From the NCBI RefSeq assembly GCF_003254625.1, contig NZ_QJRJ01000069.1, forward strand, positions 62,001 through 126,000: 64,000 nucleotides of DNA. The letters run 5' to 3'. Below the pieces are notes generated by a model. It was given only the letters and a program-made list of their open reading frames with translations. It was not told where the DNA came from and ran no database searches. The position numbers and the translations under genes are program-made. Positions 52,817 to 61,734 of the stretch are shown piece by piece. Each line of letters starts with the position of its first letter. The stretch's first letter is position 1. Source of the stretch: Flavobacterium ginsenosidimutans. Lineage in GTDB: Bacteria; Bacteroidota; Bacteroidia; Flavobacteriales; Flavobacteriaceae.

Positions 52817-53368
52817 TTGATTTAATAATTTATAATCCCCATTGTCAGCAGCTTTCATTGCGCTAATATAAAATTTTCTGCTTTCACCTTCCCTGTGATA
52901 TAATTCTAAAGGCTGGTATCCAAACTTTAACGCAATAAGATTCATTAAAATTCTTCCGGTTCTTCCATTTCCATTATTGAACGGATGAATTTTTATAAAT
53001 TCATAATGTGCATAAACTAAGCACTCAATATGATCTTCTAAAGTTTTTGAAATGGAAATTTTAAAATTTAAATTGTCTAAAAATTGATACATTGCATGTA
53101 AAACAAAGGAGGGTTTAGGTGGGATTAATTGTCCCACCGAAACTTCAGTCGTTCTCCATTTTCCAGCCCAATCGTAAAGTTGTTCAAATGCAATTTTATG
53201 AATTTCCAAAACAAGTGATGTTGAAATCTCAACATCAGTTTCTAGTTCAAAAGTAAAAAGTTCCGCTTTCGCAATTCCAGACGCTTCAACTTCGTTGATT
53301 TGATTTTTGTCAGTCAAACCAAGTAAATTATCGTCAGGAAAAGGTGTCCAATTAGTTTGATTTTCCAT
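52787..53368 (-). CDS. Fic-domain protein (mobile mystery protein B-like)
   Basis: 193 residues. The Fic active-site loop HPFNNGNGRTGR is at 128-139, an exact match to HxFx(D/N)GNGRxxR. The N-terminus PFPDDNLLGLTDKNQINEVEASGI resembles the mobile-mystery-protein-B subgroup. It should transfer AMP (or another nucleotide moiety) to a target protein. It starts 3 bp after the ketosynthase stop, yet has no obvious part in pigment synthesis, so it is probably an inserted passenger. No inhibitor motif was seen inside the protein. Confidence 0.87.
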   Translation of the reverse strand: MENQTNWTPFPDDNLLGLTDKNQINEVEASGIAKAELFTFELETDVEISTSLVLEIHKIAFEQLYDWAGKWRTTEVSVGQLIPPKPSFVLHAMYQFLDNLNFKISISKTLEDHIECLVYAHYEFIKIHPFNNGNGRTGRILMNLIALKFGYQPLELYHREGESRKFYISAMKAADNGDYKLLNQLISEELISF

Positions 53369-53371
53369 TTT

Positions 53372-54511
53372 TCATTTTATCTTTTCAAAAACCACAGCCG
53401 TATTACAACCTCCAAATCCAGAAGCCGTTTTCAGGAAATAATCAATTTTCTTTTCTTCATTTTTCTCAATCACATTGATAGCTTCACTTACTCCAATTTC
53501 ATCAAAACCTTTGGATTCAAAAAGTTTATTTTGATTAGCAGATTCTATTGCAATTACCGTTTCCAATAATCCCGAAGCGCCAAGTGTATGACCGTAAAAT
53601 CCTTTTAAACTATTTACTGGAACATTTTGTAAATCTAAACGAGTTAACGCAATCGCTTCCATTTCGTCGTTGTAAGGAGTTGCAGTTCCGTGGGCTGAAA
53701 TATAATCTAATTTGTTAGCTTCAATTTGTGCTTCTTTTAAGGCATTCTGAATGCTTCTAAACAAACCTTCACCTGTTCTTGAAGGTCCAGAAATATGATT
53801 GGCATCGTTTATCGAACTGTCTCCAATAACTTTTATTTTAGCATTTTTAGCTTCCGCCGAAACTAAAACGGCTGCTGTCGCTTCGCCTAAACTTACTCCA
53901 GTTCTGTTTTTAGAATAGGGTTTGCAAGGCAGTTCGCTCATCGCTTGGAAAGCATTAAAACCAGACAAAACAAATTCTGAAACCTCGTCGCCAGCCACTA
54001 CAAAAATGTTGTCGTAAAGTTCAGACTGAATCATTCTTTTGGCAACTGAAACAGCCAAAATTCCAGAAACGCACGCATTTGAAACTACAATGGGTTGTGT
54101 TTGAAACTTGAAGAAATCGGCAACGTTTTTAGCTAAAACATCTAAATGTGCGTTGTTGAAACTTTCTTCTGAATCATTTGCCAAAGCGGTTACATTTCCT
54201 TTTGTGGTAGAAAGTATAAAAGCCGTTTTTGAATTTAATTCGATGTTTGAATTTTTGATAATTGGCTCTAAAGCCAAAATCATCATTTTCTCTAAACGGG
54301 AATATTTTGTCTCAGTGCTGATTTTTGAAAAAGCACTGTTTATTTTTTCATCAGAAATAATCGAAGCATAAAACGGATTCGGTATCAAAGAAATATTATT
54401 ATGAAGCTGAATTCCAGAATCGCCACGAAGAATGGCTTCAACATTTGATTCAACATCAAAACCTAAAGGCGTGATACAGTTCGTTTCGTTAATATATATT
54501 TCTTTTAACAT
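53372..54511 (-). CDS. Beta-ketoacyl-ACP synthase, second
   Basis: 379 residues. Cys147 in NACVSGILAVSVA, His in HGTATPYND and His in GFYGHTLGASGLLE form the triad of KAS I/II. The N-terminus differs from the KAS at 50391, so it is not a recent duplicate. It probably takes part in fatty-acyl or polyene elongation. The thioesterase gene lies upstream; the gap 54512-54613 contains a dispersed repeat (TTCGTGAATTCGTGGC). Confidence 0.92.
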   Translation of the reverse strand: MLKEIYINETNCITPLGFDVESNVEAILRGDSGIQLHNNISLIPNPFYASIISDEKINSAFSKISTETKYSRLEKMMILALEPIIKNSNIELNSKTAFILSTTKGNVTALANDSEESFNNAHLDVLAKNVADFFKFQTQPIVVSNACVSGILAVSVAKRMIQSELYDNIFVVAGDEVSEFVLSGFNAFQAMSELPCKPYSKNRTGVSLGEATAAVLVSAEAKNAKIKVIGDSSINDANHISGPSRTGEGLFRSIQNALKEAQIEANKLDYISAHGTATPYNDEMEAIALTRLDLQNVPVNSLKGFYGHTLGASGLLETVIAIESANQNKLFESKGFDEIGVSEAINVIEKNEEKKIDYFLKTASGFGGCNTAVVFEKIK

Positions 54512-54588
54512 TTTATGATTCTAATTTCGTGAAATTTTTGCTCGCAGATTTGGCAGATTGAGCAGATTCCGATTTTAATTTTTTCTAA

Positions 54589-54612
54589 TTCGTGAATTCG
54601 TGGCTAAAAAAC
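54589..54612. repeat. Dispersed intergenic motif (copy 1)
   Basis: TTCGTGAATTCGTGGCTAAA; a near copy lies at 61689-61714 and a reverse-orientation piece near 43868. No gene. Confidence 0.5.
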
Positions 54613-54613
54613 T

Positions 54614-55063
54614 TTATTTCAACAACCCAACTTTCTTTTTCCATTCTTCATAAAAAGGAGGATTGGTCAGCATTAAATTTCCTGCTGCATCTAAAAAAAC
54701 CTGAGTTGTTTCGCCTGTGCAGGCCACTTCTCCTTTATCATCAATAATTTTAAAACGGTAAATCATTTTGGCTGCTGGAGTATCTACAACAGTTGTTTCT
54801 ATTGTTACCACATCTCCATAACGCAAAGACAATTTATGTTCGCAAGTCGATTTTACAATTGGCGTGGTATAACCCGTTTTGGCAATATCTAGATAAGTAA
54901 GTCCGTGCTGACGTCCAAAGGCTTCTCGCCCATCTTCGAAGTACGTGATATAATTGCCGTGCCAAACAATTCCAAGCGGATCTGTTTCGTTAAAACGAAT
55001 CCTAATTTCGTGCGAAACGGTTAGATCTGTAGCTTCTTTAAACTGCTCTTTTCTTTTTATCAT
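54614..55063 (-). CDS. 4HBT-type acyl-ACP/CoA thioesterase
   Basis: 149 residues, hotdog thioesterase. Catalytic region RFNETDPLGIVWHGNYITYFEDGREAF at about 23-49 carries the Asp (DPLG) and the HGNY of the 4HBT family. It should release a chain from ACP or proof-read the synthase, as ApeK does in aryl-polyene clusters. Overlaps the ABC permease gene by 26 bp. Confidence 0.87.
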   Translation of the reverse strand: MIKRKEQFKEATDLTVSHEIRIRFNETDPLGIVWHGNYITYFEDGREAFGRQHGLTYLDIAKTGYTTPIVKSTCEHKLSLRYGDVVTIETTVVDTPAAKMIYRFKIIDDKGEVACTGETTQVFLDAAGNLMLTNPPFYEEWKKKVGLLK

Positions 55064-56321
55064 AAAATAATGCGATGGAAGTGGTAATAATGAAAAACAA
55101 AAATAATAAACTTATTCTTGGTATGATTTCGACGAAAGAAACGTTTCTAAGCAATACATCGTAAAAAGCCTCTAATCCCCAGTTCATTGGAGATGATTTT
55201 GCGATATATTGCATGATTTTCGGCATGGCAAAAACAGGAACCCAAACACCGCCAATTGCTGCTAAAATGATTACACTTGTCGCACCAAACGGAGCCGATT
55301 GTTCTTGTGTGCTGGCTACAGTTCCTAATAAAATTCCGAATCCTATGGCTGCAAAACCTGAAAATAATGCGACAACACTTGTTAGCAAGAAATGACCTTC
55401 GATGTTTAAAGAAGGCAATCCGATGGACGGGAATAAGAATACGGCAACGGCAACCATCATGTAAAACTGAATCATACAGATGATCGAGTAGGTGATAGTC
55501 TTTCCAATAATCACCACTAAATTAGAAACAGGATTGGTTCTTAATCGAACAAAAGTTCCTTGCGATTTTTCTTTTACAATATTAATAGATAATGGAATGA
55601 CAATAAAAAAGATAGCAAAAAGCGTCCACGCCGGAACGTTATGCTGAACTGAATTTGGACGAACTTCTTTGTTGTTGATTCTCGGAATTATTTCTTTGAA
55701 AGTAATAAAGTTCTTTTGTTCAAAATCGATTGTTTCTTCTCCTAACTGTTTTTGAAAAGTGCTGTAAATCGATTTGGTTTCAATCTGCGAAATCATTTTG
55801 TCTATTGAACTCATAACGGCATTTTTGAAACTCATCTGAACCGCTGGATCGAAATACAGTTTTACTTCTTTTTCTTTAATAACGCGCTGAGGTTCGGCAG
55901 CTGAAGTGCTGTCAGTCAAGCCTAAATTGCTCACAATTTTCTCTACATTCTGATTTACTTTTTCCTGCAAATCAGAACTTAGGTTTTCTGGAATTACAAT
56001 TGCCAATTGAAATTTTCCTTTGTACACATTTTCTTTGGCAATTTCTTCGGTAATCGGTTTATTGTCAATTTGGGTTACAACGGTAAAATATTTGCTTTTT
56101 TCTAAATTTTCAAAAACGGTTTTAGAAACAGATCCGTGGTCTTTATCGACCAAAAGAATCTGAAGTTTAGAATCGGTTACGGCTTTAAAAGTGCTGTCCT
56201 GAATTAAGGTTACGGCAATTACCAAAACCAAAGGCATGATAAATAAAATAATCAATCCGCCTAAATCTCTTTTTAGCAAAAGGAATTCTTTTACTACCGA
56301 CATCCAAATTTTATATATCAT
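55038..56321 (-). CDS. ABC-2 type transporter permease
   Basis: 427 residues. One N-terminal helix (about 20-42), a large periplasmic domain to about residue 225, then five helices. The pattern NVPAWTLFAIFFIVIPLSINIVKEKSQGTFVRLRTNPVS is typical of ABC-2 permeases. It partners the ATPase encoded 11 bp overlapping upstream. It is likely to export a pigment precursor or lipid; the substrate is unknown. Confidence 0.88.
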   Translation of the reverse strand: MIYKIWMSVVKEFLLLKRDLGGLIILFIMPLVLVIAVTLIQDSTFKAVTDSKLQILLVDKDHGSVSKTVFENLEKSKYFTVVTQIDNKPITEEIAKENVYKGKFQLAIVIPENLSSDLQEKVNQNVEKIVSNLGLTDSTSAAEPQRVIKEKEVKLYFDPAVQMSFKNAVMSSIDKMISQIETKSIYSTFQKQLGEETIDFEQKNFITFKEIIPRINNKEVRPNSVQHNVPAWTLFAIFFIVIPLSINIVKEKSQGTFVRLRTNPVSNLVVIIGKTITYSIICMIQFYMMVAVAVFLFPSIGLPSLNIEGHFLLTSVVALFSGFAAIGFGILLGTVASTQEQSAPFGATSVIILAAIGGVWVPVFAMPKIMQYIAKSSPMNWGLEAFYDVLLRNVSFVEIIPRISLLFLFFIITTSIALFYDKKKRAV

Positions 56322-57063
56322 CTCTCAACGCTTTACCAGTTAATGAAATAAAAACATCTTCGAGATTTCGAGCATCTTTTGTAGATTCAATCAATGCCGA
56401 CGGAGGTGCTTGTGCGTAAATCTGTCCTTGATCTAAAATGGCAATTTGAGAACAAAAATCTTCGGCTTCGGCCAAATGATGCGAAGTATAAATAATGGTT
56501 GTTCCGTTTTGGTTTAACACTTTCAGATAATCAATAATGGCAGTTTTAGAATGTACATCGACACCAACTGTTGGTTCATCCAAAAACAAAACTTTCGGAT
56601 TATGAAGAATTCCAGCAATCAGATTTACACGGCGTTTCATTCCACCAGAAAAAGTCTGAACTTGTTTGTCGGCAAATTTCAATAAACCTAAAAGATCTAG
56701 AGTTTCGATTACTTTATCTTTTAAATCAGAACCTTTTAAACCGTACATACTTCCAAAATAAAGCAGATTTTCTCTTGCTGTCAAAGTTGGATACAAAGCA
56801 TATTCTTGTGGAACAACGCCTATGATTTTTTTAATTTTTGAAGCATGATGCTGATAGTCTAAACTATCAATCGTAAAATGCCCCGAAGTTGGTTTTACCA
56901 ATCCGCAGAGCATGGAAATCAAAGTGGTTTTTCCAGCGCCGTTTGGACCAAGCAAGCCAAAAATCTGGCCTTCATTTATATTTAGCGAAACGTTGTTCAA
57001 AGAATACATTTCTGCATTTTTGTACTTTTTCGAAAGGGATTCTATTTGAATGATAGACTGCAA
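56311..57063 (-). CDS. ABC transporter ATP-binding protein
   Basis: 250 residues. Walker A GPNGAGKTT at about 38-46, signature FSGGMKRRVNL at about 138, Walker B VLFLDEPTVGVD near 157, and the switch His in TSHHLAEAEDF. It powers the ABC-2 permease gene downstream. The 10-bp gap to the BtrH-like gene places it in the darA operon. Confidence 0.94.
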   Translation of the reverse strand: MQSIIQIESLSKKYKNAEMYSLNNVSLNINEGQIFGLLGPNGAGKTTLISMLCGLVKPTSGHFTIDSLDYQHHASKIKKIIGVVPQEYALYPTLTARENLLYFGSMYGLKGSDLKDKVIETLDLLGLLKFADKQVQTFSGGMKRRVNLIAGILHNPKVLFLDEPTVGVDVHSKTAIIDYLKVLNQNGTTIIYTSHHLAEAEDFCSQIAILDQGQIYAQAPPSALIESTKDARNLEDVFISLTGKALRDDI

Positions 57064-57073
57064 AATAGTGTTT

Positions 57074-58072
57074 TTAGCTGATCGCTTTTTTTAGTTTTTT
57101 GAAAAAGATTTCTTCTCTATTGGCAATGTCCAAAAGTTCATCGGCAATAGTGTTGTAGGCATCTTCTTTGGCGCTTCTATTTTTATAAATGCGTGAAGCT
57201 TCAACAGCAAAATCACGCCATGAGTCTCCAATTTGAGTCATTTCTTTAGAAAGTTCTTTCAGTTCTTCGTTAGCTAAAATAACTGACGCTTCCTGTAAAA
57301 ATGCCGCATAAATAAAACGGAAACCACCGCCACCAGTTCCAATTTCTTCCTGCATGCGAACCATTTGTGCCAAATAATGATTGGCTTTTCTGACTCCATG
57401 TTTTTTAGGCCATTTACGAATCTGGCGAGAAACCATTTTGATACCGCGAACACCAACAATTGGCATTGGCGCGAGCATATCTCGACACGTATTTTTGATT
57501 CCTTTAATGATGGCGCTTTTTAAATCGACTTCTTTTGGAATCTGAATCGGATAGTACATTTGTCCGCGAGGCGCAAAAGCTCCTTTCGCAAAACGTACTT
57601 TATTCATGTCTTCGTAAGTTAAAGTCGTAACGGTTTCCATAACAGGATCGCTCACTAAATACTCGGTTTCGGTTTTTCCATAAACGACTAAATTGTGTGC
57701 GTTGAAATGAAAACGATATTCATCTGGGAAATAACTTAAATTGTAAACGCCAACTTGTAATCCTGTTGGAATATTATTTTTTAAATTTTCGTCTAAAGCT
57801 TTATTGGCACTTGAAATAGAGGAAAATTTTTGTCTTTTTATTTTTAAATTTAAACGGGTCGCCACTTTATTGAAAATCTGTCCAGGCAAAGTTCTATAAC
57901 TAATTGCTGGTGCATGATTCACTTTTATAAAAGGCAGATAAACAAAGAATAATCCTGAGCCAATACCAAAAACCATCGGTTCGCTAATGTTTAGTCCGCT
58001 GTTTTTTAGCAGATTTGACGCTACTCCATTCTCGCAATGAGCAGACTGATGATGTGTGAAAGTTAATTCCAT
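57074..58072 (-). CDS. BtrH N-terminal domain acyltransferase
   Basis: 332 residues. The N-terminus FTHHQSAHCENGVASNLLK places His and the probable catalytic Cys13 as in BtrH of butirosin synthesis, a transacylase that moves an acyl group from ACP to an amine. The C-terminal half is all-helical (recalled as DUF4872). In this cluster it could join the ACP-bound polyene to the dialkylresorcinol as an ester. It is preceded without a gap by a 134-residue protein gene. Confidence 0.82.
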   Translation of the reverse strand: MELTFTHHQSAHCENGVASNLLKNSGLNISEPMVFGIGSGLFFVYLPFIKVNHAPAISYRTLPGQIFNKVATRLNLKIKRQKFSSISSANKALDENLKNNIPTGLQVGVYNLSYFPDEYRFHFNAHNLVVYGKTETEYLVSDPVMETVTTLTYEDMNKVRFAKGAFAPRGQMYYPIQIPKEVDLKSAIIKGIKNTCRDMLAPMPIVGVRGIKMVSRQIRKWPKKHGVRKANHYLAQMVRMQEEIGTGGGGFRFIYAAFLQEASVILANEELKELSKEMTQIGDSWRDFAVEASRIYKNRSAKEDAYNTIADELLDIANREEIFFKKLKKAIS

Positions 58073-58477
58073 TTATTTGGTAATGCTGTTTTTTAATTCT
58101 TCGACTGATACTCCAAAAGTATCAGCATATTTTTTCAGTATTTTATCTTTTAGTTTGGCAAAAACACTTGGTTTAAAATGTCTTTTTACGCGCCATTTCC
58201 AAAAACCGACATAACTGGATAATATGTTAAGATCCATTTTATTGACTTCCATAAAATACACAATCGGACTTATTTCGCCGTTTAAAACCTGTTGTTTGGC
58301 ATCGGCAATGCGCTCGTTTATTTCATCAATAGAATTTGAAAGGGCTATTGTTTTAGGTTCCCAGCCGGTACTTAATGTTGTGGTATAATTGCCGTTTTCA
58401 TCAGTTGCATACAAAAGCTCTTTTACATTGTTCTTAGTTAAGTTGCTTTGATCCTGAGGTACTTGATCTTTTTCCAT
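58073..58477 (-). CDS. Hypothetical protein of the darA operon
   Basis: 134 residues. Acidic N-terminal half with LYATDENGNYTTTLSTGWEPKTIALSNSIDEI, basic C-terminal half with VGFWKWRVKRHFKPSVFAKLKDKILKKYAD. Its stop abuts the start of the BtrH-like gene. No known motif. Position and coupling suggest it serves as a partner or small acyl-binding protein for that enzyme, but this is speculation. Confidence 0.72.
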   Translation of the reverse strand: MEKDQVPQDQSNLTKNNVKELLYATDENGNYTTTLSTGWEPKTIALSNSIDEINERIADAKQQVLNGEISPIVYFMEVNKMDLNILSSYVGFWKWRVKRHFKPSVFAKLKDKILKKYADTFGVSVEELKNSITK

Positions 58478-58505
58478 TACCTAGTTTTATTATTTTCAAG
58501 TGAAA

Positions 58506-58976
58506 TTATTGCGAAACGGAAATTGTTTTCTGAATGAACAAATTAATTTCGCATTCTAAGAGAATCTGGTCTTCTACTAAGCTTTTGCATTTCATTGTGC
58601 ATAAAGTATAATCGTCTCCAGTAAATTTAGAAACCAAATCGGCTTTAGTTATAATGGTGTCGCCAACTTTTGGCAAAGCATGAATTTTGACACTTTTTAA
58701 AGCGCTGATAAATCCAATTACATTTACGTTTTCATTCTCGATTCCGTTGTCGTCAAAAAAGTATTTTTTTCCAACAATTGCAGAACAAGTCTGTGCCGTA
58801 TTTTCGATTAATCCTGCTTCTATAAAAACATTGTTCTGAATAAAAACATTGTCTTCTTTTATCAAAAATATGGTTTCTACAAAGTTGGCATCAATATCCA
58901 AAATCAAATCCACCATAAGCATCGGTGCTCGGTGTGGTAAATAATTTTGTATGTCAACAGCAGAAGTAGTTTTCAT
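58506..58976 (-). CDS. Hotdog dehydratase-like protein (ApeI/FabZ-like)
   Basis: 156 residues. YLPHRAPMLMVDLILDI at about 12-28 is the N-terminal FabZ motif, and FIEAGLIENTAQTCSAIVG replaces the canonical HFPG...PGVL motif with EAGLIENTAQ, as in ApeI-type proteins. A dehydratase or binding role in polyene synthesis is expected. It is 9 bp from its neighbour, a paralogue. Confidence 0.8.
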   Translation of the reverse strand: MKTTSAVDIQNYLPHRAPMLMVDLILDIDANFVETIFLIKEDNVFIQNNVFIEAGLIENTAQTCSAIVGKKYFFDDNGIENENVNVIGFISALKSVKIHALPKVGDTIITKADLVSKFTGDDYTLCTMKCKSLVEDQILLECEINLFIQKTISVSQ

Positions 58977-58985
58977 CGATTGCTT

Positions 58986-59420
58986 TTATTTTGCCAAAAC
59001 GGTTTTCATTTGTCCTCTGGCAATTTCTTCGTTATTTAAAGTCGTAACAATATCCACTAAAGTAATTCCTGCAAATTCCTGTAGAATCGTTACTTCAGTT
59101 TGAATAGTATCGTTAAGCTTCGGAAGTTTCTTAATATCAATTTCTTTAATAGAACCAATATAGCCCGTTGGAGCAATTTCGTTTTTCAAAAAATATTGAT
59201 ATCCAGTATGCAATGCCACAGATTGTGCCATATGTTCTATTAATCCTGCTTCAAGAAAAACATCATTTGATACAAAAATATTTTCGTGCTGAATTTTTAA
59301 ACCCGAAACTAACGAAGTTTCGGAATAAGAATGCATAGCGTCTACCATCACAAAAGGGAACTTTTGAGGCAGTAAATTTTCGATCATTTTTTTTTCTAAA
59401 AGCATTGTTTCCATTAACAA
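58986..59420 (-). CDS. Hotdog dehydratase-like protein, second
   Basis: 144 residues. LLPQKFPFVMVDAMHSY near 16-32 and FLEAGLIEHMAQSVALHTG near 71-89 match the preceding paralogue more than FabZ. The two may form a heterodimer dehydratase. The start is one of two close Met codons, and the gene overlaps darB by 7 bp, so it is translationally coupled. Confidence 0.8.
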   Translation of the reverse strand: MLMETMLLEKKMIENLLPQKFPFVMVDAMHSYSETSLVSGLKIQHENIFVSNDVFLEAGLIEHMAQSVALHTGYQYFLKNEIAPTGYIGSIKEIDIKKLPKLNDTIQTEVTILQEFAGITLVDIVTTLNNEEIARGQMKTVLAK

Positions 59421-60547
59421 ACCGTTAAATAGGCATACGCAAAAGAGAATCTTCCGCTTTCTGGAACAGATAATAAAATTTTATCTCCTTTTTTCAAATT
59501 CCCTGAACTCATCAATTCTTCAAGAGCTAGGTAAATAGAGGCAGAGCCAACATTTCCTACTCTAGAAAGATTCATGAACCATTTGTCATCGCTCATTCCG
59601 ATACCTTTTTCGTTTAATCCTTTTTTCAATCCTTCAACAAAAAAGTTTGAAGAAACGTGAGGAATGAAATAAGTAACATCTTCCGATTTAATATTGTTTT
59701 TATCCATGGCGTCTTTCATGCTTTGAGCACCTTTTGACAGGATAAATTCGTCTAATAATTTAACGTCTTGTTTTATTGAAAAAACAGATTCGTTTAGCCA
59801 TTGTTCTGGCGAATAATCGCTCCAACCTTTAATTTCTCCATTTTCCAATTTATCACCTCCAGCATACATGCAGGTTTCTAATTCGTAGGCATACGAAAAA
59901 GCTTCCATCCATTCAATTTTTAGCGAAATTGGTCCTCTTGGTTTGTTTTCTAAAAGAAAAGCTCCCGCACCGTCAGATAGCATCCAACGAAGGAAATCTT
60001 TTTTGAAAGCAATAATTGGCTGTTCTTCAAGGCTTTTTAAATTATCGGCCTCGTGATTGTATTTTTGGGCATTCAGCCAAGTAGAAACTTTTTCTGATCC
60101 TGTGCAGATTGCGTTTTTTGAATTTCCAGAACGTACGGAAAGAAAACCAAATTTAAGGGAGTTCATTCCGGCACAGCAAACTCCTGTTGAAGAGTTTAAT
60201 TCTACCGATTTATTTTTTAGCAGACCATGAACCATTGCAGCGTGCGAAGGCAGAAATATGTCTGGAGTCGAGGTTCCACATGAAAGTACTTCTAAATCTT
60301 GAGGCGTAAAATTTTCGTCGAATAACGGTAAAATGGCATTTTTAGTTAATTCGGCATTGCTGTGAGTGCTTTTTCCTTCTTTGTCAACAGCGTAATATCG
60401 GCTTGTAATTTTATTGTTGCGCAAAATAATGCGTCTTGCTTTAGAAGCAGTATCATTGATAAGGCCCAAGTAGGCTTCCATTTCGTCATTTGAAACGGCT
60501 TCGTTTGGCAAATATTTTGCAGCTTTTGTAATATATACTTCAAACAT
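59414..60547 (-). CDS. darB: DarB-type ketosynthase for dialkylresorcinol
   Basis: 377 residues, KAS III-like. The nucleophile Cys125 is in STGVCCAGMNSLKFG, a His is in FIPHVSSNF, and the Asn-like block is MNLSRVGNVGSASIYLALEEL. In Pseudomonas and Flavobacterium DarB joins two acyl units head to head to start the dialkylresorcinol ring. It is followed by two dehydratases and is preceded by DarA (17 bp), which supports the name. Confidence 0.9.
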   Translation of the reverse strand: MFEVYITKAAKYLPNEAVSNDEMEAYLGLINDTASKARRIILRNNKITSRYYAVDKEGKSTHSNAELTKNAILPLFDENFTPQDLEVLSCGTSTPDIFLPSHAAMVHGLLKNKSVELNSSTGVCCAGMNSLKFGFLSVRSGNSKNAICTGSEKVSTWLNAQKYNHEADNLKSLEEQPIIAFKKDFLRWMLSDGAGAFLLENKPRGPISLKIEWMEAFSYAYELETCMYAGGDKLENGEIKGWSDYSPEQWLNESVFSIKQDVKLLDEFILSKGAQSMKDAMDKNNIKSEDVTYFIPHVSSNFFVEGLKKGLNEKGIGMSDDKWFMNLSRVGNVGSASIYLALEELMSSGNLKKGDKILLSVPESGRFSFAYAYLTVC

Positions 60548-60564
60548 AATTTAAATTTCGTCTT

Positions 60565-61467
60565 CTAAACTCCCTGATAATATTGAGTTTCCTTTTTTAT
60601 AGATTTTAACTTAAGCGGATAGGTAATAAGGTGCAATATATACACTATTGGTGAGATTAACCATATTGCAAGGAATAAATAAACATTAAATACCTTAAGC
60701 AGCTGTTTTCGGTTTTTTTGATTTTTATAAATGATATTTGACCATTTATTAAAAATTTTATTGGCCGTTTTGTCAACAGTTACCAGATACGAACTTATTT
60801 TTACAGCTCCAGCATTGACTAATTTTGGTTGTAATTGTGCTAAATTATTTTGCTGTAATGAATCAAGCATGATTTCTCCAAACTGACTCGATTCTTGTAT
60901 GTCTTTTTCTGAAACTCCTGGAAGCGGAAAAATACCTAAATATTTTTTCTTAACTCCAGAAAACATCCATTCTACAATTGTTATAACGCTGATTAAATTT
61001 CCAACGCGGTCTACCAAAGCTACGTTTCCAACCAAATTGGCATTGGCTTTTCTCAATAAAACTTTGATTTTTTCCTGAGCCATGATCCACATATTTCTAG
61101 ATCCGCTTATTGTGATAACAGGCGTATTGTTCAAAATTTTCTTGGCATCGTCACTTTTCAAAAATGAATTAATCGGAATAGAAGGCGATAAATACCAAAC
61201 CTGATAATGAAATAATATTAAGTCAAACTTCGTGTTTAAAATTTCTTCAGGAACAGGTTTTAATGCAGTCGGAATCTGTAAAAATGACTCTGGAAAAGCA
61301 TCAAAAAAAGACTCTTTATTCCAAGGAAACGGAAACGGTTTTTCTAATTGTATTTCGTGAAATGTGAGATTTATTTCGTCTGAATTTAGGAATGGTTTTG
61401 CAATATTTTTTGCAATAGATTCCAGCTGTCCAGATTGTGTATAATAAATTACGAGAACATTTTTCAT
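60565..61467 (-). CDS. darA: DarA-type dialkylresorcinol condensing enzyme
   Basis: 300 residues from the ATG at 61467. N-terminus NVLVIYYTQSGQLESIAKNI is flavodoxin-like; then FHYQVWYLSPSIPINSFL and VITISGSRNMWIMAQEK. A C-terminal hydrophobic stretch (about 250-285) may anchor it. Next to darB it should carry out the cyclisation or aromatisation to 2,5-dialkylresorcinol. The frame extends upstream to 61494, but a TATTTTTG box (61492-61499) is placed there, so Met10 of the longer frame is the start. Confidence 0.87.
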   Translation of the reverse strand: MKNVLVIYYTQSGQLESIAKNIAKPFLNSDEINLTFHEIQLEKPFPFPWNKESFFDAFPESFLQIPTALKPVPEEILNTKFDLILFHYQVWYLSPSIPINSFLKSDDAKKILNNTPVITISGSRNMWIMAQEKIKVLLRKANANLVGNVALVDRVGNLISVITIVEWMFSGVKKKYLGIFPLPGVSEKDIQESSQFGEIMLDSLQQNNLAQLQPKLVNAGAVKISSYLVTVDKTANKIFNKWSNIIYKNQKNRKQLLKVFNVYLFLAIWLISPIVYILHLITYPLKLKSIKKETQYYQGV

Positions 61468-61491
61468 TAGGTTTTTGGCTTTGGTGGTCAG

Positions 61492-61499
61492 CAAAAATA
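61492..61499 (-). promoter_or_regulatory. -7 promoter box of the darA-darB operon
   Basis: Minus-strand TATTTTTG, 24 bp before the ATG at 61467. It suggests a new transcript begins at darA. Confidence 0.5.
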
Positions 61500-61734
61500 A
61501 GTAAATTTATTTAAACGAATTTTCTTATTTCGACCAAGGTTTTTTTATTAGCATCGAATTCACGAATTATTTAAATACTGCTGTTATTAATGATTTTCCT
61601 TAAATTATAAATAGTAATAATTTCACGAAAAACGAATTAGTAAAAATTAGTGTAATTTGAAGTAAAAATTCTGCCCAATAATTAGTGAAAATTCGTGAAT
61701 TTGTGGCCTAAAAAAAAATATCGCAGTAAAAAAA
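61500..61734. other. Intergenic region between darA and the LpxL-like gene
   Basis: A/T-rich, with several copies of ATTCGTGAATT / AATTCACGAATT motifs (for example 61689-61714), variants of the repeat at 54589. No gene or tRNA seen. Confidence 0.45.
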
